This document shows, one piece after another, positions 1-8,289 of a DNA stretch of 64,000 nt. Under the pieces are notes generated by a model that was not told the DNA's origin, did no database searches, and saw nothing but the letters and a program-made list of their open reading frames with translations. A program made the translations under genes and the position numbers. Numbering within the stretch: the first letter of the stretch is position 1; every line of letters begins with the position of its first letter. The stretch is from Roseomonas haemaphysalidis (GTDB lineage: Bacteria; Pseudomonadota; Alphaproteobacteria; Acetobacterales; Acetobacteraceae), in contig NZ_CP061177.1 of NCBI RefSeq assembly GCF_017355405.1, forward strand, positions 1,843,001-1,907,000, written 5' to 3'.

Positions 1-111
1 TCACGCCGTGAGCCGCCGCGCGGACACGGGCAGTTGAGCTTGGCTGTCCCTGGCGCCACGCGGCGCCGGGCGGCAGTATCCCGCCGGTCCGAACCGCCCG
101 CAGCAGGTCTC

Positions 112-342
112 ATGCTTCCCGTTTCCCGTGCCGCCTTTCCGCCGCCGCCCGCCGCCAACGACCGCCAGGGGCTGGTGCGCTGGCGGCTGGAAGCTTGGCC
201 GGAACCGACCTCGCCGGGGCGGCGAAAGGCCTCGGCACGCCCGGCTCTGCGCCGGGTGGCGCTGCGCGGTGCCCTGCTGGCCCTGGTGGCATCGCTGGTG
301 CACTGGGCCTCGCACGGCGCTCCGCGGCGGCCGCCGGCGTGA
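112..342 (+). CDS. Possible small basic membrane protein upstream of the hydrogenase-4-like operon
   Basis: This open frame would encode about 76 residues and ends 13 bases before the first operon gene. A Pro/Ala-rich, Arg-rich first part is followed by one hydrophobic segment near residues 52-66 (ALLALVASLVHW) and a basic tail. Third codon positions are strongly G/C, as in the neighbours, and an AGG lies about 6 bases before the ATG. The frame could also start at a TTG at 34. I recognise no family. It may be a small accessory subunit or leader of the operon, or simply a chance frame in GC-rich DNA. Bases 1-111 show nothing else I can support. Confidence 0.35.
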   Translation: MLPVSRAAFPPPPAANDRQGLVRWRLEAWPEPTSPGRRKASARPALRRVALRGALLALVASLVHWASHGAPRRPPA

Positions 343-355
343 CGCCCCCCACCGC

Positions 356-2254
356 ATGACCCTGCTGGTCGCCTGGATGCCGGCGGCGCTGCTGGCGCTG
401 CTCGGGCTGCTGGCCGCGCTAGGGGCGGCCGGTCATGGTCGCGCGGTGCAGGCGGGCGTGGCGCTGGTGTCCGCCGGTTGTCTGGGCCTCGCGGTGGCCG
501 TGCTGGCGGGTGGCCCCGCGCCGGCCGTGCTGCTGCCCTTTGGCCCGCCCTGGTCGCCGCTGAGCCTCGGGCTTGACGGGCTGGCCGCGTGGTTTCTGCT
601 GCTGCTGGGGCTGGCCGGGCTGGCCGCCGCCCTGGCCAGCTGGGCCGCCGCCGACACCGCGCCGCGCCGCCTGATGCTGTGGCCGCTGCTGCTGGCCGGC
701 CTGGCCCTGACCTTGTTCGCTGCCGACCTGTTCGGCCTTTTGCTGGGCTTCACGCTGGCCGGGCTGGCAGGCCATGCCCTGCTGTCCGCCGAGGGCGCCT
801 GGGCCGAGGACGCCGCGCTGGCCCGGCTGGATTTTTCCGCCACGCTGCTGGCCGCTTCCGCCCTGGCCGTGGTGGCCGGGCTGCTGGCCGGCCTGACCGG
901 CGACCTCAGCTTCGCCGGGCTGCGCGCGCTGCCGCCGGCGGGCGGCACGGCGCTGGCGGTGCTGCTGCTGGTGCTGCCGGCGGCGGCCGCGCGGGCGGTG
1001 CTGCCGCTCCTGGCGCCGCTGCGGCCCGGCCCGGCGCTGCTGCTGGTGGGCGGCGCCATGCCGCCGGTCGCGGTTTATCTGGCGGCGCGGCTGCTGCTGG
1101 ATCTCGGCGGGCCGGCGCAACCGCTGTGGTGGGGGGCGCCGCTGCTGGCGGCCGGTGCCGTCGCCGCCGTGTGGGGCGCGCTCCGGGCGCTGGCCCGGCA
1201 GGAGCTGGCGCCGATCCTGGCGGGCGTGGCGCTGGCGCATCTCGGGCTGGTGGCCATGGCGCTGGGGCTGTCCGCCGCGCTGCGCGCCGCCGACCTCGGC
1301 ACGCTGGCGGCGGTGGCGGCGGGGGCCGCGTTGCTGTTGCTGCTGGCGCAGGCCCTGTTTCTGGCCTCGCTGTGGCTGGCCGCCGCCCTGGTGACCGAGG
1401 GCACCGGCGGTGCCCGCCACCTGGACCGGCTGGGCGGGCTGGTGCATGCCATGCCGCGCGTCGCCTGGGCGGCGCTGGCCGCCGTCGGCGCCGCCGCGCT
1501 GCTGCCGCCGCTGTCCGGCTATGCCGGGGCCTGGATGCTGGCGCAGGCCTTGTTCGCCGCCTGGCGGGTGGGCGAGCCGCTGTTCCAGCTGCTGGCCGTC
1601 TTCGCCGTGGCGGCGCTGGGCCTGTCCGGCGCGGTGCTGGCGGCGGCTTTGCTGCGGCTCTGGGGCCTGACCTTTCTGGGCCGGCCGCGCACTCCGCGCA
1701 CCCTGGGCTCGCCGGACGCCGCGCCGTTGCCGCTGGGCCTGTTGTTGGCTTTGGCCGCGCTGGGCCTGGTGGTGGGGCTGCTGCCGGGACTGCTGCTGCG
1801 CCTGGCGGCACCTGGGCTGCAGCTGCTGGCAGGCCATGCCGGCGCGCCGGAGCTGGGCCTGTACGAGTTGAGCGCCGGCCCCGCCGCCGCCGGCTACCTG
1901 CCCTTGGCCGTGGCGGTCGGGCTGGTGCTCGCGCTGGCGGTGCTGGGGGCCGTGCTGCACCACCTGTCGCCCCGCCCGGCCACCCGCGTGGCGCCGTGGG
2001 ACGACGGCTTCATCGCGCCGCCGCCGCACCTGCCGTTCGGCGACCCGGCCACCCAGCCCGGCACGGCGGCCCTCGCCATCCCCATGCGCCCGCCCTTGCC
2101 GCGCCTGCGGCCCTGGCCGGGCTGGCCGGCCCTGCCGGGCGTGCTGCGCCTGCCGCCGCCGCGCCCCGGCACGGTCCGGCGCGCGCTGCGCCTGTGCCTT
2201 GGCACCGTGGCGGCGCTGCTGGTGCTGCTGGTGTGGCTGGGCGGCGGCGCATGA
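356..2254 (+). CDS. hyfB: Hydrogenase-4 subunit B-like (NuoL/MrpA antiporter-type) membrane protein
   Basis: A protein of about 632 residues made almost entirely of hydrophobic helices separated by short loops, matching the HyfB/NuoL/antiporter-like family. In this family a TM5 glutamate and lysines on TM7/TM8 carry protons. Comparing with remembered family motifs, the TM5 segment here (about residues 127-140) reads LLLGFTLAG with no Glu. The TM7-8 region (about 207-240) has Ala/Arg/Pro where Lys, His and Asp are usual. The first start in the coding frame that fits the family is the ATG at 356; no strong ribosome site is visible. It is the first gene of a six-gene operon and its stop overlaps the next start (ATGA). 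Role in the complex is inferred from family and context; proton pumping is doubtful. Confidence 0.85.
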   Translation: MTLLVAWMPAALLALLGLLAALGAAGHGRAVQAGVALVSAGCLGLAVAVLAGGPAPAVLLPFGPPWSPLSLGLDGLAAWFLLLLGLAGLAAALASWAAADTAPRRLMLWPLLLAGLALTLFAADLFGLLLGFTLAGLAGHALLSAEGAWAEDAALARLDFSATLLAASALAVVAGLLAGLTGDLSFAGLRALPPAGGTALAVLLLVLPAAAARAVLPLLAPLRPGPALLLVGGAMPPVAVYLAARLLLDLGGPAQPLWWGAPLLAAGAVAAVWGALRALARQELAPILAGVALAHLGLVAMALGLSAALRAADLGTLAAVAAGAALLLLLAQALFLASLWLAAALVTEGTGGARHLDRLGGLVHAMPRVAWAALAAVGAAALLPPLSGYAGAWMLAQALFAAWRVGEPLFQLLAVFAVAALGLSGAVLAAALLRLWGLTFLGRPRTPRTLGSPDAAPLPLGLLLALAALGLVVGLLPGLLLRLAAPGLQLLAGHAGAPELGLYELSAGPAAAGYLPLAVAVGLVLALAVLGAVLHHLSPRPATRVAPWDDGFIAPPPHLPFGDPATQPGTAALAIPMRPPLPRLRPWPGWPALPGVLRLPPPRPGTVRRALRLCLGTVAALLVLLVWLGGGA

Positions 2255-3183
2255 CGCCCGACCCGCTGACCCCCGGGCCGATCCTGGCGCAGCTGCTGCA
2301 CCTGCTGCTGATGCTGGCCGCCGCCGTGTTGCTGCCAGGCTTCATCGAACTGTTGCGCGCCCGGTTGCAGCGCCGCCAGGGCGCGCCCGCCTGGCAGCCG
2401 GCGCGCGACTGGCTGCGCCTGTTGCGCAAGCAGCCGGTGCTGGCCGAGCACGCCTCGCCCATTGCCGCGCTGGCGCCTTATGCCGGCTGCGCCGCGATGC
2501 TGGTGGCGGCCATGCTGGTGCCGGGCTTCGTGCATGGCATGGCCCTGTCCGGCGCGTCGGACCTGCTGCTGCTGGCCGGGCTGCTGGGGCTGGCGCGGCT
2601 GGCGCAGGCCCTGGCGGCGCTGGACGCCGGCACCGCCGCCGGCGGGCGCGCCGCCGCCCGCGCCATGGGGCAGGCGGGCTTCGCGCTGCCCGCGCTGCTG
2701 CTGGTGGCCATGGGCTGCTTCGTGATGTCCGGCACCACGGCGCCCGACGCCATTGGCAGCGCCCTGCAGGACGCCAGCGCCGCGCCGCGCCTGCCGCTGG
2801 CGCTGCTGCTGCCCGCCCTGGCCGCCGTGGCCCTGGCCGATGCCGGCCTGCTGGGCGAGCCGCTCGGCATCCCCGAGGCGTCCGGCCGCCATCTGGCGCT
2901 GTGGCAGGCCGAGGCCGCGCTGCGGCTGGTGGTGTGGCTGGCCCTGCTGGCCGGCCTGTTTCTACCCTTCGGCGTGGCGGGGGCCGGAGCCGGGCCGGCG
3001 GGCTGGGCGCTGTCCTTGCCGCTGTGGCTGTGCAAGCTGGTGGTGCTGGCCGGCTTTCTGGCCCTGGCCGGGGCGCGCATCGCCCGGCTGCGCGATGCCC
3101 GGTTGCTGGAGCTGCTGGGCGCCGGCGCGCTGCTGGCCCTGCTGGGCGTCGCCTGGCTGTTTCTGTCCGCGGGGGTGGCATGA
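2251..3183 (+). CDS. hyfC: Hydrogenase-4 subunit C-like (NuoH/HycD) membrane anchor
   Basis: A 310-residue protein with about eight hydrophobic segments. After the first helix comes a basic loop, RARLQRRQGAPAWQPARD (about residues 35-52), matching the NuoH/HycD loop that contacts the small subunit and shapes the quinone site. In relatives the later loop carries a run of acidic residues around an HxELT segment. Here the segment is shortened to roughly EPLGIPEASGRHLALW, keeping one Glu and losing the rest. In complex I this subunit links the peripheral arm to the membrane arm. It overlaps both neighbours by four bases (ATGA), so it is translationally coupled in the operon. Confidence 0.85.
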   Translation: MTPDPLTPGPILAQLLHLLLMLAAAVLLPGFIELLRARLQRRQGAPAWQPARDWLRLLRKQPVLAEHASPIAALAPYAGCAAMLVAAMLVPGFVHGMALSGASDLLLLAGLLGLARLAQALAALDAGTAAGGRAAARAMGQAGFALPALLLVAMGCFVMSGTTAPDAIGSALQDASAAPRLPLALLLPALAAVALADAGLLGEPLGIPEASGRHLALWQAEAALRLVVWLALLAGLFLPFGVAGAGAGPAGWALSLPLWLCKLVVLAGFLALAGARIARLRDARLLELLGAGALLALLGVAWLFLSAGVA

Positions 3184-3812
3184 TCCCGGACCTGCCCGCC
3201 ACCGTCGCCCCGCTGCTGGGCGGGCTGGTGCTGCTGCTGTCCTTCACGCTGGTGCTGCGCCGTCAGGTGGTGGGTGCGATCGACGCGCTGGCCGGGCAGG
3301 GCCTGCTGCTGGTGCTGATCGCGCTGTGCCATGCCTATGAGCGCAGCTCCGCCACCCTGGTGCTGGTGGCGGCGCTGCTGGCCGCCGGGCAGGCGCTGCT
3401 GTTGCCGCTGGCCCTGCGCGAATGGGTGCGCCGTCAGGGGCTGCGGCGCGAGCCCGGCGCCGGCCCGACCCGCCGCACCCTGCCGGGGCTGGTCGCCGCC
3501 GTCGGGCTGGTTTTGCTGGCCGCGCTGGCCTTGCGCCCCGTCACCGGCGGCGGCGCCATGCAACTGCGCGAAGGGCTGGTGCTGGCGCTGTCCGTGGTGC
3601 TGGTGGGCCTTTTGGCCATGGCCGCGCGCAAGGGCCCGCTGGGCCAGGCCATTGGCCTGTCGTCGCTGACCAACGGCGCCCTGCTGGGGGCCCTGGCGGT
3701 GCCAGACCTGCCGCTGCTGCCGGCCGTGGCCATTGTCGCCATGGCGGTGCCCTTTGCCGCCGTGGCGGGTTTTCTCACGCTGCGGCCACAGGCGGGGAGG
3801 GACCCGCAATGA
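3180..3812 (+). CDS. hyfE: Hydrogenase-4 subunit E-like (NuoK-type) membrane protein
   Basis: A 210-residue hydrophobic protein whose second half resembles NuoK/MrpC. HyfE proteins have a longer N-terminal helical part, seen here as well. The helix that in relatives carries a conserved glutamate (ENG motif) reads SSLTNGALLG at residues 161-170, so the Glu appears replaced by Thr164. This repeats the loss of charged residues seen in the two antiporter-like subunits. It starts at an ATG overlapping the previous stop and ends overlapping the next ATG. Assignment rests on length, hydrophobic pattern, operon position and the TNG motif context. Confidence 0.78.
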   Translation: MIPDLPATVAPLLGGLVLLLSFTLVLRRQVVGAIDALAGQGLLLVLIALCHAYERSSATLVLVAALLAAGQALLLPLALREWVRRQGLRREPGAGPTRRTLPGLVAAVGLVLLAALALRPVTGGGAMQLREGLVLALSVVLVGLLAMAARKGPLGQAIGLSSLTNGALLGALAVPDLPLLPAVAIVAMAVPFAAVAGFLTLRPQAGRDPQ

Positions 3813-5260
3813 CCGGCATCGCGCTGTCGCCCGCCGTGCTGGACTGGCTGGCCTCGCCCTGGCCGCCCGTGCTGCTGCCGCTGGTGGGCGCGCTGCTGCT
3901 GGCCGCCATCGGCTCCGCCCGCCTCGGGGCACGCGTGGCGGTGGCCGTGGCGGCGCTCAGCCTGTGCGGCGTGGCGCTGCTGGGCTTCGTGCCGTTGCAG
4001 GGCGACCCGGGCCTGCTGCGCCCCGACCCGCTGAACATGTTGCTGCTGCTGCCCGCGGGGTTGGTGGCGCTGGGCGGCGCCGTGGCGGTGCTGCTGCTGC
4101 CGTTGCCCGAAGGCGCCGGCCGCGCCTGGAATGCCGCCACCCTGGCGCTGCTGGGGCTGACCAACCTGGCCCTGCTGGCCGATGACCTCGCCCTGGCCTG
4201 GATGGCGCTGGCCTTGTGCGGCCCGGTGCTGGCGCTGCTGGTGGCCATGAAGCGCGGCGCCCCCGCGCTGGCCGCCGCCTGGAAGCTGGTGCTACTGTGC
4301 GGCGCCGCTTCCGGCCTGGGGCTGCTGGGCGTGGTGGTCATCGCCATGGCGGCGCAGCCGGTGGCGGGCGAGGCCGCGCTGTCCTTCGAAACGCTGATGC
4401 GCGTGTCGCGCGAAGCCGAGCCCGGCCCGCTGCTGCTGGGCTTTCTGTTTATCCTCGCCGGGCACGGCACGCTGGCGGCGCTGGTGCCGGTGCACCTGTG
4501 GCTGCCCGCCGCCATGGCGGCGGCGCCGACCCCGCTGCTCGCCATCCCGGTGGCGCTGCTGGGCAATGCGGCGCTGCACGCTGTGCTGCGGGCCCGCGCC
4601 GTGGCCACGCTCAGCCCGTCCTGGCTGCCGCCGGGGGCGCTGCTGCTGGCGGCGGGCCTGGCCGGCATGGGCATGGCCGCCTGGATGCTGTGGCGGTCGC
4701 GCGACACCGGTCGTTTTCTGGCGGCCTGCGCCCTGGGCCAGACCGGCCTGGCGGCGGTGGCCTTTGGCCTGGGCGGGCCGGCGGTGATGGCGGGCGTGCT
4801 GCAGATGGCCGCCGCCCTGCTGGCGCTGGCCGCCGCCGCCTTGGGGCTGGACCGCGCCACCCGGCTGCGTGGCGGCCGCGGGCTGGCGCGCCTCGGCGGG
4901 CTGGCGTCCAGCGACCCGCGGCTGGCCTGGGCGCTGGCCGCGGCGCTGGGCGCCATGGCCGGCCTGCCGCCGCTGGCGCCGTTCGTGGCTGAGTTCCTGC
5001 TGGTGCAGCAGGCGGTGGCACGGTTGCCCTGGCTGGCCTTGCCGCTGGGCGTGGCGCTGGTGCTGCTGGCCGGTGCCACCTTGTCGCGCACCCGGCGCCT
5101 GTGCTTCGGGCCGCCGCCCGGCCATGCCGCCGTGGCAACCGGCGGCGGGGGGGTGCTGCTGCTGATACTGCTGCTTCTGCTCGCCTTGCTGGGCCTGGGC
5201 CTGTTTCTGCCGACACCCTTGGCCGCGCTGCTGGCCGAAGCCGCGCAGGTGGCGCCATGA
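3809..5260 (+). CDS. hyfF: Hydrogenase-4 subunit F-like (NuoN/NuoM antiporter-type) membrane protein
   Basis: A 483-residue polytopic protein of the antiporter-like family. Recognisable family segments are AAAWKLVLLC (Lys159 kept) and GHGTLAALVPVHLWLP (about residues 218-233), where His229 and the WLP turn are conserved. Family members usually have a TM5 Glu, and a Lys in the GTKAGL turn followed by Asp and His after WLP. Here these positions are Ala (LAWMALAL, 129-136), Leu222, Ala234/235 and Met236. So several residues needed for proton transfer are missing although the fold and the gene are intact. Four-base overlaps with both neighbours. Confidence 0.83.
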   Translation: MTGIALSPAVLDWLASPWPPVLLPLVGALLLAAIGSARLGARVAVAVAALSLCGVALLGFVPLQGDPGLLRPDPLNMLLLLPAGLVALGGAVAVLLLPLPEGAGRAWNAATLALLGLTNLALLADDLALAWMALALCGPVLALLVAMKRGAPALAAAWKLVLLCGAASGLGLLGVVVIAMAAQPVAGEAALSFETLMRVSREAEPGPLLLGFLFILAGHGTLAALVPVHLWLPAAMAAAPTPLLAIPVALLGNAALHAVLRARAVATLSPSWLPPGALLLAAGLAGMGMAAWMLWRSRDTGRFLAACALGQTGLAAVAFGLGGPAVMAGVLQMAAALLALAAAALGLDRATRLRGGRGLARLGGLASSDPRLAWALAAALGAMAGLPPLAPFVAEFLLVQQAVARLPWLALPLGVALVLLAGATLSRTRRLCFGPPPGHAAVATGGGGVLLLILLLLLALLGLGLFLPTPLAALLAEAAQVAP

Positions 5261-6747
5261 CCGCCGCCGGGCTGATCCGCGCCGCGCCGTTGGCCGGCCC
5301 GCAGCGCCACCAGCTGGACCCCGCCGACTGGGCCACGCTGGCCGAGGCATTGCGGCACGACCACGCCCTGGACTTCCTGGGCCTGTGGGGCAGCCCCGGC
5401 GCCGTGCATGCCGCGTTTCGCGAAGGCGCCGCCCTGCTGCTGACCAGCGTGCCCGCCCCGGACGGCCACTACGCCGCGCTGTCGCCCGCCCGGCCGGCCG
5501 CGAGCTGGCACGAACGCGCGGTGGCCGACCTGTTCGGGCTCTTGGCCGAAGGCGGCACCGACCACCGCCCCTGGCTGGACCACGGCCGCTGGCTGCTTGC
5601 CACGCCGATGGACGAGCGCCCGCGCCGCGCCGGTGGCGAGCCGCCGCAGCCCGAATGGCGCCCGCCCCCGGGCGAGGACCTGCACCAGTACCCGCTCGGC
5701 CCCGTGCTGCCCGGCTTCGGCCCGGCGCACCTGCGGCTGCACCTGCGGGGCGAGCGGGTGCAAACGCTGGAAGCCCTGCTGGGCTACGGCCATGTCGGCC
5801 TGCTGGGCGCCATGCTGGGCCGGTCGCCGCGTGCCGCCGCGCGGCTGGTGGGGCGCATCTCGGCCGATGCCGCCGTGGCGCATGGCTGGGCCTTTGCCCG
5901 CGCCGCCGAAGCCGCCACGGGCGCCGAGCCGCCGCCGCGCGCCGTGCTGCTGCGTGCCGTCATGGCCGAGCTGGAACGGCTGGCCTGCCACCTGTCGGAT
6001 TGGGGGCACACCGTGGGCATGGCCGGGCTCGCGGTCGCGCGGTCGCGTTGCGTGATTCTGCGGGAAGGGCTTTTGCGGGCGCAGGAGGTGGCCTTCGGCA
6101 GCCGCCTGCTGCTGGATGCCGTGGTGCCCGGCGGCGTGGCCACCGACCTGTCGCCGGATGGCGAGGCCGCGCTGGCCCACGCCATGGCGGCGGTGGAACA
6201 GGCGCTGCCCATGCTGCAATCGCTGCAGGACCGCCATGTGGGGCTGCAGGACCGGCTGGCCGGCGCGGCACCCCTGGCAGGAGCCCGTGCCATGGCGCTG
6301 GCCACGGGCGGCATTGCCGGCCGCGCCGCCGGGCGTGACGTCGACCTGCGGCGGGACATGCCCTACGGGCCTTACCCGCGCTTCGCCTTTGCCATGCCCA
6401 CCGCTACCATCGGCGACGCCGAGGCCCGGCTGCGGCTGCGGCTGCGCGAGATGCCGGAAAGCCTGGGGCTGATCCGTGCCGCCCTGGCCCGCCTGGAGCC
6501 GGGGGCGCTGCTGGCGCCGTTGCCGGTCGGCGCCGGCGAGGGGGCGGCCATGGTGGAAGGCCCGCGCGGCGACGTGCTGCACTGGCTGGCGTTGGACGAC
6601 CAGGGGCTGATCGGCGCCGCCTTTCCGCGCGATGCTGCATGGGGCCACCTGCCGGTGCTGGAAAGCGTCATGGCCGGGCGGCCTTTCGGCGAATGGCCGG
6701 TCGCGCTGGCGTCGCTCAACCCCTGTCTGGAAGGCGCCGACCTGTGA
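5257..6747 (+). CDS. hyfG: Hydrogenase-4 large-subunit homologue (NuoC-NuoD fusion) lacking NiFe ligands
   Basis: A 496-residue protein with a NuoC-like N-terminal domain (WHERAVADLFG, residues 84-94) fused to a NuoD/NiFe large-subunit domain, as in HycE/HyfG. True NiFe hydrogenases bind the metals through an RxCGxC motif near the start of the large-subunit domain and DPCxxC at the end. Here the first motif reads RISADAAVAH at residues 200-209, with neither Cys. The C terminus reads NPCLEGADL at 488-496, with one Cys left and the second replaced by Gly. No C-terminal extension for maturation cleavage follows. The subunit therefore should not bind a NiFe centre and resembles the Ehr class (energy-converting hydrogenase-related complexes). 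Four-base overlap with the preceding gene, and GTGA overlap with the next. Confidence 0.87.
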   Translation: MTAAGLIRAAPLAGPQRHQLDPADWATLAEALRHDHALDFLGLWGSPGAVHAAFREGAALLLTSVPAPDGHYAALSPARPAASWHERAVADLFGLLAEGGTDHRPWLDHGRWLLATPMDERPRRAGGEPPQPEWRPPPGEDLHQYPLGPVLPGFGPAHLRLHLRGERVQTLEALLGYGHVGLLGAMLGRSPRAAARLVGRISADAAVAHGWAFARAAEAATGAEPPPRAVLLRAVMAELERLACHLSDWGHTVGMAGLAVARSRCVILREGLLRAQEVAFGSRLLLDAVVPGGVATDLSPDGEAALAHAMAAVEQALPMLQSLQDRHVGLQDRLAGAAPLAGARAMALATGGIAGRAAGRDVDLRRDMPYGPYPRFAFAMPTATIGDAEARLRLRLREMPESLGLIRAALARLEPGALLAPLPVGAGEGAAMVEGPRGDVLHWLALDDQGLIGAAFPRDAAWGHLPVLESVMAGRPFGEWPVALASLNPCLEGADL

Positions 6748-7244
6748 CCCTTCGCCTGGCGCCATCGCTGGACCCGGCCCCGGTGCCGCACCCCGACACG
6801 GTGGCGGCGCTGGCCGCGCGGGTGGAAGCCGCCGGCCGCATTCGCCTGGGGCGCAGTCTGGCGGTGATGCTGCTGCGCCCTGGCGGCTGCGCCGGCTGCG
6901 CGGGGGAAGGCCGCGCGCTGGCGGATGCCCCCTATGACATGGCGCGCTTCGGCCTGCGCTTTGTCGATTCGCCGCGCGAAGCCGACGTGCTGCTGGTGGC
7001 CGGGCCCGCCACCCGCAACATGACCGAGGCGCTGGGCCGCTGCTGGTCGGCCATGGCGGAGCCGCGCTGGGTGGTGGCGGTGGGCGATTGCGCCGCCGGC
7101 ACCGGACCCTTCGAGGGTAGCTACGCGCTGGAAGCGGGCGGCGTCGGCGCGGTGCTGCCGCTAGACCTGGTGGTGCCCGGCTGCCCGCCGGCGCCGACCC
7201 TGATTCTGGAAGCGCTGCTGGCGCTGATGGAAGCCCAGGCCTGA
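6744..7244 (+). CDS. hyfI: Hydrogenase-4 small subunit I-like (NuoB/HycG) 4Fe-4S protein
   Basis: A 166-residue NuoB-family protein starting at a GTG that overlaps the previous stop (GTGA). It keeps four cysteines in the family pattern for a proximal 4Fe-4S cluster: C49 and C52 (GGCAGCAGE), C116 (GDCAAG) and C147 (PGCPP). NuoB proper has a CC pair, whereas hydrogenase small subunits have CxxC as here. It is the last gene of the operon and is followed 15 bases later by a strong hairpin terminator. No 8Fe ferredoxin-type subunit (HyfA/HyfH) and no hyp maturation genes lie in the window, so its electron partner is unknown. Confidence 0.85.
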   Translation: MTLRLAPSLDPAPVPHPDTVAALAARVEAAGRIRLGRSLAVMLLRPGGCAGCAGEGRALADAPYDMARFGLRFVDSPREADVLLVAGPATRNMTEALGRCWSAMAEPRWVVAVGDCAAGTGPFEGSYALEAGGVGAVLPLDLVVPGCPPAPTLILEALLALMEAQA

Positions 7245-7259
7245 CGGAAGGGACGTGGC

Positions 7260-7291
7260 GGGGGAAGGCGTTCCGCGAAACGCCTTCCCCC
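7260..7291. terminator. Bidirectional hairpin between convergent genes
   Basis: A perfect 13-bp inverted repeat (arms 7260-7272 and 7279-7291, 6-base loop) sits between the end of the hydrogenase-like operon and the end of the minus-strand metallopeptidase gene. T-rich tracts are weak on both sides, but the position and stem strength suit a shared terminator. Confidence 0.7.
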
Positions 7292-7305
7292 GTCTCGTTT
7301 CCGGC

Positions 7306-8196
7306 TTAGTTCGAGAAGGCGGGCATTCCGGCAAAGGTGTTGCAGGCAGCCAGCTCACCCTTTTCCAGCCCGGTGCGGAACCAGCGGGCCCGTTCGGCCG
7401 AGGAGCCGTGGGTGAAGCTTTCCGGCCGCACCCGCTGCCCGGCTTCGCGCTGCAGCTTGTCGTCGCCCACGGCGGCGGCGGCGTTCATGCCTTCCTCGAT
7501 GTCGCCCTGCTCCAGGATCCGCCGGGCATCATTGGCCTGCTTGGCCCAAAGCCCGGCAAAGCAATCGGCCTGCAGCTCGATCCTTACCTGCATGGCGTTG
7601 GCGTCAGGGCCACCGGCACCGTTCTCGACGCGCTGCGCCTGCTGCAGGATGCCCAGCTGGTTCTGCACGTGGTGGCCGACCTCGTGGGCGATGATGTAGG
7701 CCGCGGCGAAGTCGCCCTTGGCACCGAGCCGCTGCTGCAGCTGCGCCATGAAGTCGAGGTCGATGTAGACCTTGCGGTCGGACGGACAATAGAACGGGCC
7801 GACCTGCGCCTGGGCGCCGCCGCAGCCGGACTGCGTCGCGCCGCTGTACAGCACCAGCGTCGGGTCCTGGTACTGGCGCCCCAGCCGGCTGAACTGCGCG
7901 CGCCACACCTGTTCGGTTTCGCCCAGCACCTGGGCGGCGAAGCGGCGGCCGGCATCGGCGTCCGGCGCCGGGCGGCCCTGCTGGGTGGTTTGCTGCTGCT
8001 GCTGGGGCGCGGGGCTGCCGCCGCCGCCGCCCAGGATGATGGACGGGTCGACGCCAAGGAACAGGCAGACCAGCAGGATGGCGACGCCGCCGATGCCGCC
8101 GACCGCGATGCCGCCGCCACGGCGCCCGCCGCCAAAGCCGCCGCCCTGGCCGCGCCGGTCTTCGACGTTTCCGCTTTCTGGTCCATCCAGCCGCAT
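7306..8196 (-). CDS. ypfJ: Neutral zinc metallopeptidase, YpfJ family
   Basis: A 296-residue protein with a Gly/Arg-rich cytoplasmic N terminus, one transmembrane helix at about residues 30-48 and a Gly/Gln-rich linker to about 75. The C-terminal domain carries the zinc-binding HEVGHH motif at 171-176, with a downstream Glu in the IELQADCFAG segment as probable third ligand. This is the neutral zinc metallopeptidase (DUF/PF04228-type) family, whose physiological substrate is generally unknown. The catalytic domain should face the periplasm. An AGGAGG lies about 9 bases before the ATG. It runs convergent to the hydrogenase-like operon. Confidence 0.92.
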   Translation of the reverse strand: MRLDGPESGNVEDRRGQGGGFGGGRRGGGIAVGGIGGVAILLVCLFLGVDPSIILGGGGGSPAPQQQQQTTQQGRPAPDADAGRRFAAQVLGETEQVWRAQFSRLGRQYQDPTLVLYSGATQSGCGGAQAQVGPFYCPSDRKVYIDLDFMAQLQQRLGAKGDFAAAYIIAHEVGHHVQNQLGILQQAQRVENGAGGPDANAMQVRIELQADCFAGLWAKQANDARRILEQGDIEEGMNAAAAVGDDKLQREAGQRVRPESFTHGSSAERARWFRTGLEKGELAACNTFAGMPAFSN

Positions 8197-8289
8197 CGCT
8201 TTGCCCTCCTGTGGCGATACCGGGCTCGCCCGGGCAGGGCGGCAACGCGGTGCCTCAGGTCAAGGTTGCGTCGCCGGGGCGGCCCCATG

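Noticed and set aside
1..357. A minus-strand open frame ending exactly at the left edge
   Set aside because: Arg/Gly/Pro-rich with no recognisable motif; the plus-strand frame in the same interval has better codon use.
3775..6765. A minus-strand open frame of about 1000 codons opposite the hydrogenase-like operon
   Set aside because: No family-like motifs, Ser/Ala/Arg-biased composition, and the opposite strand holds an unambiguous overlapping operon.
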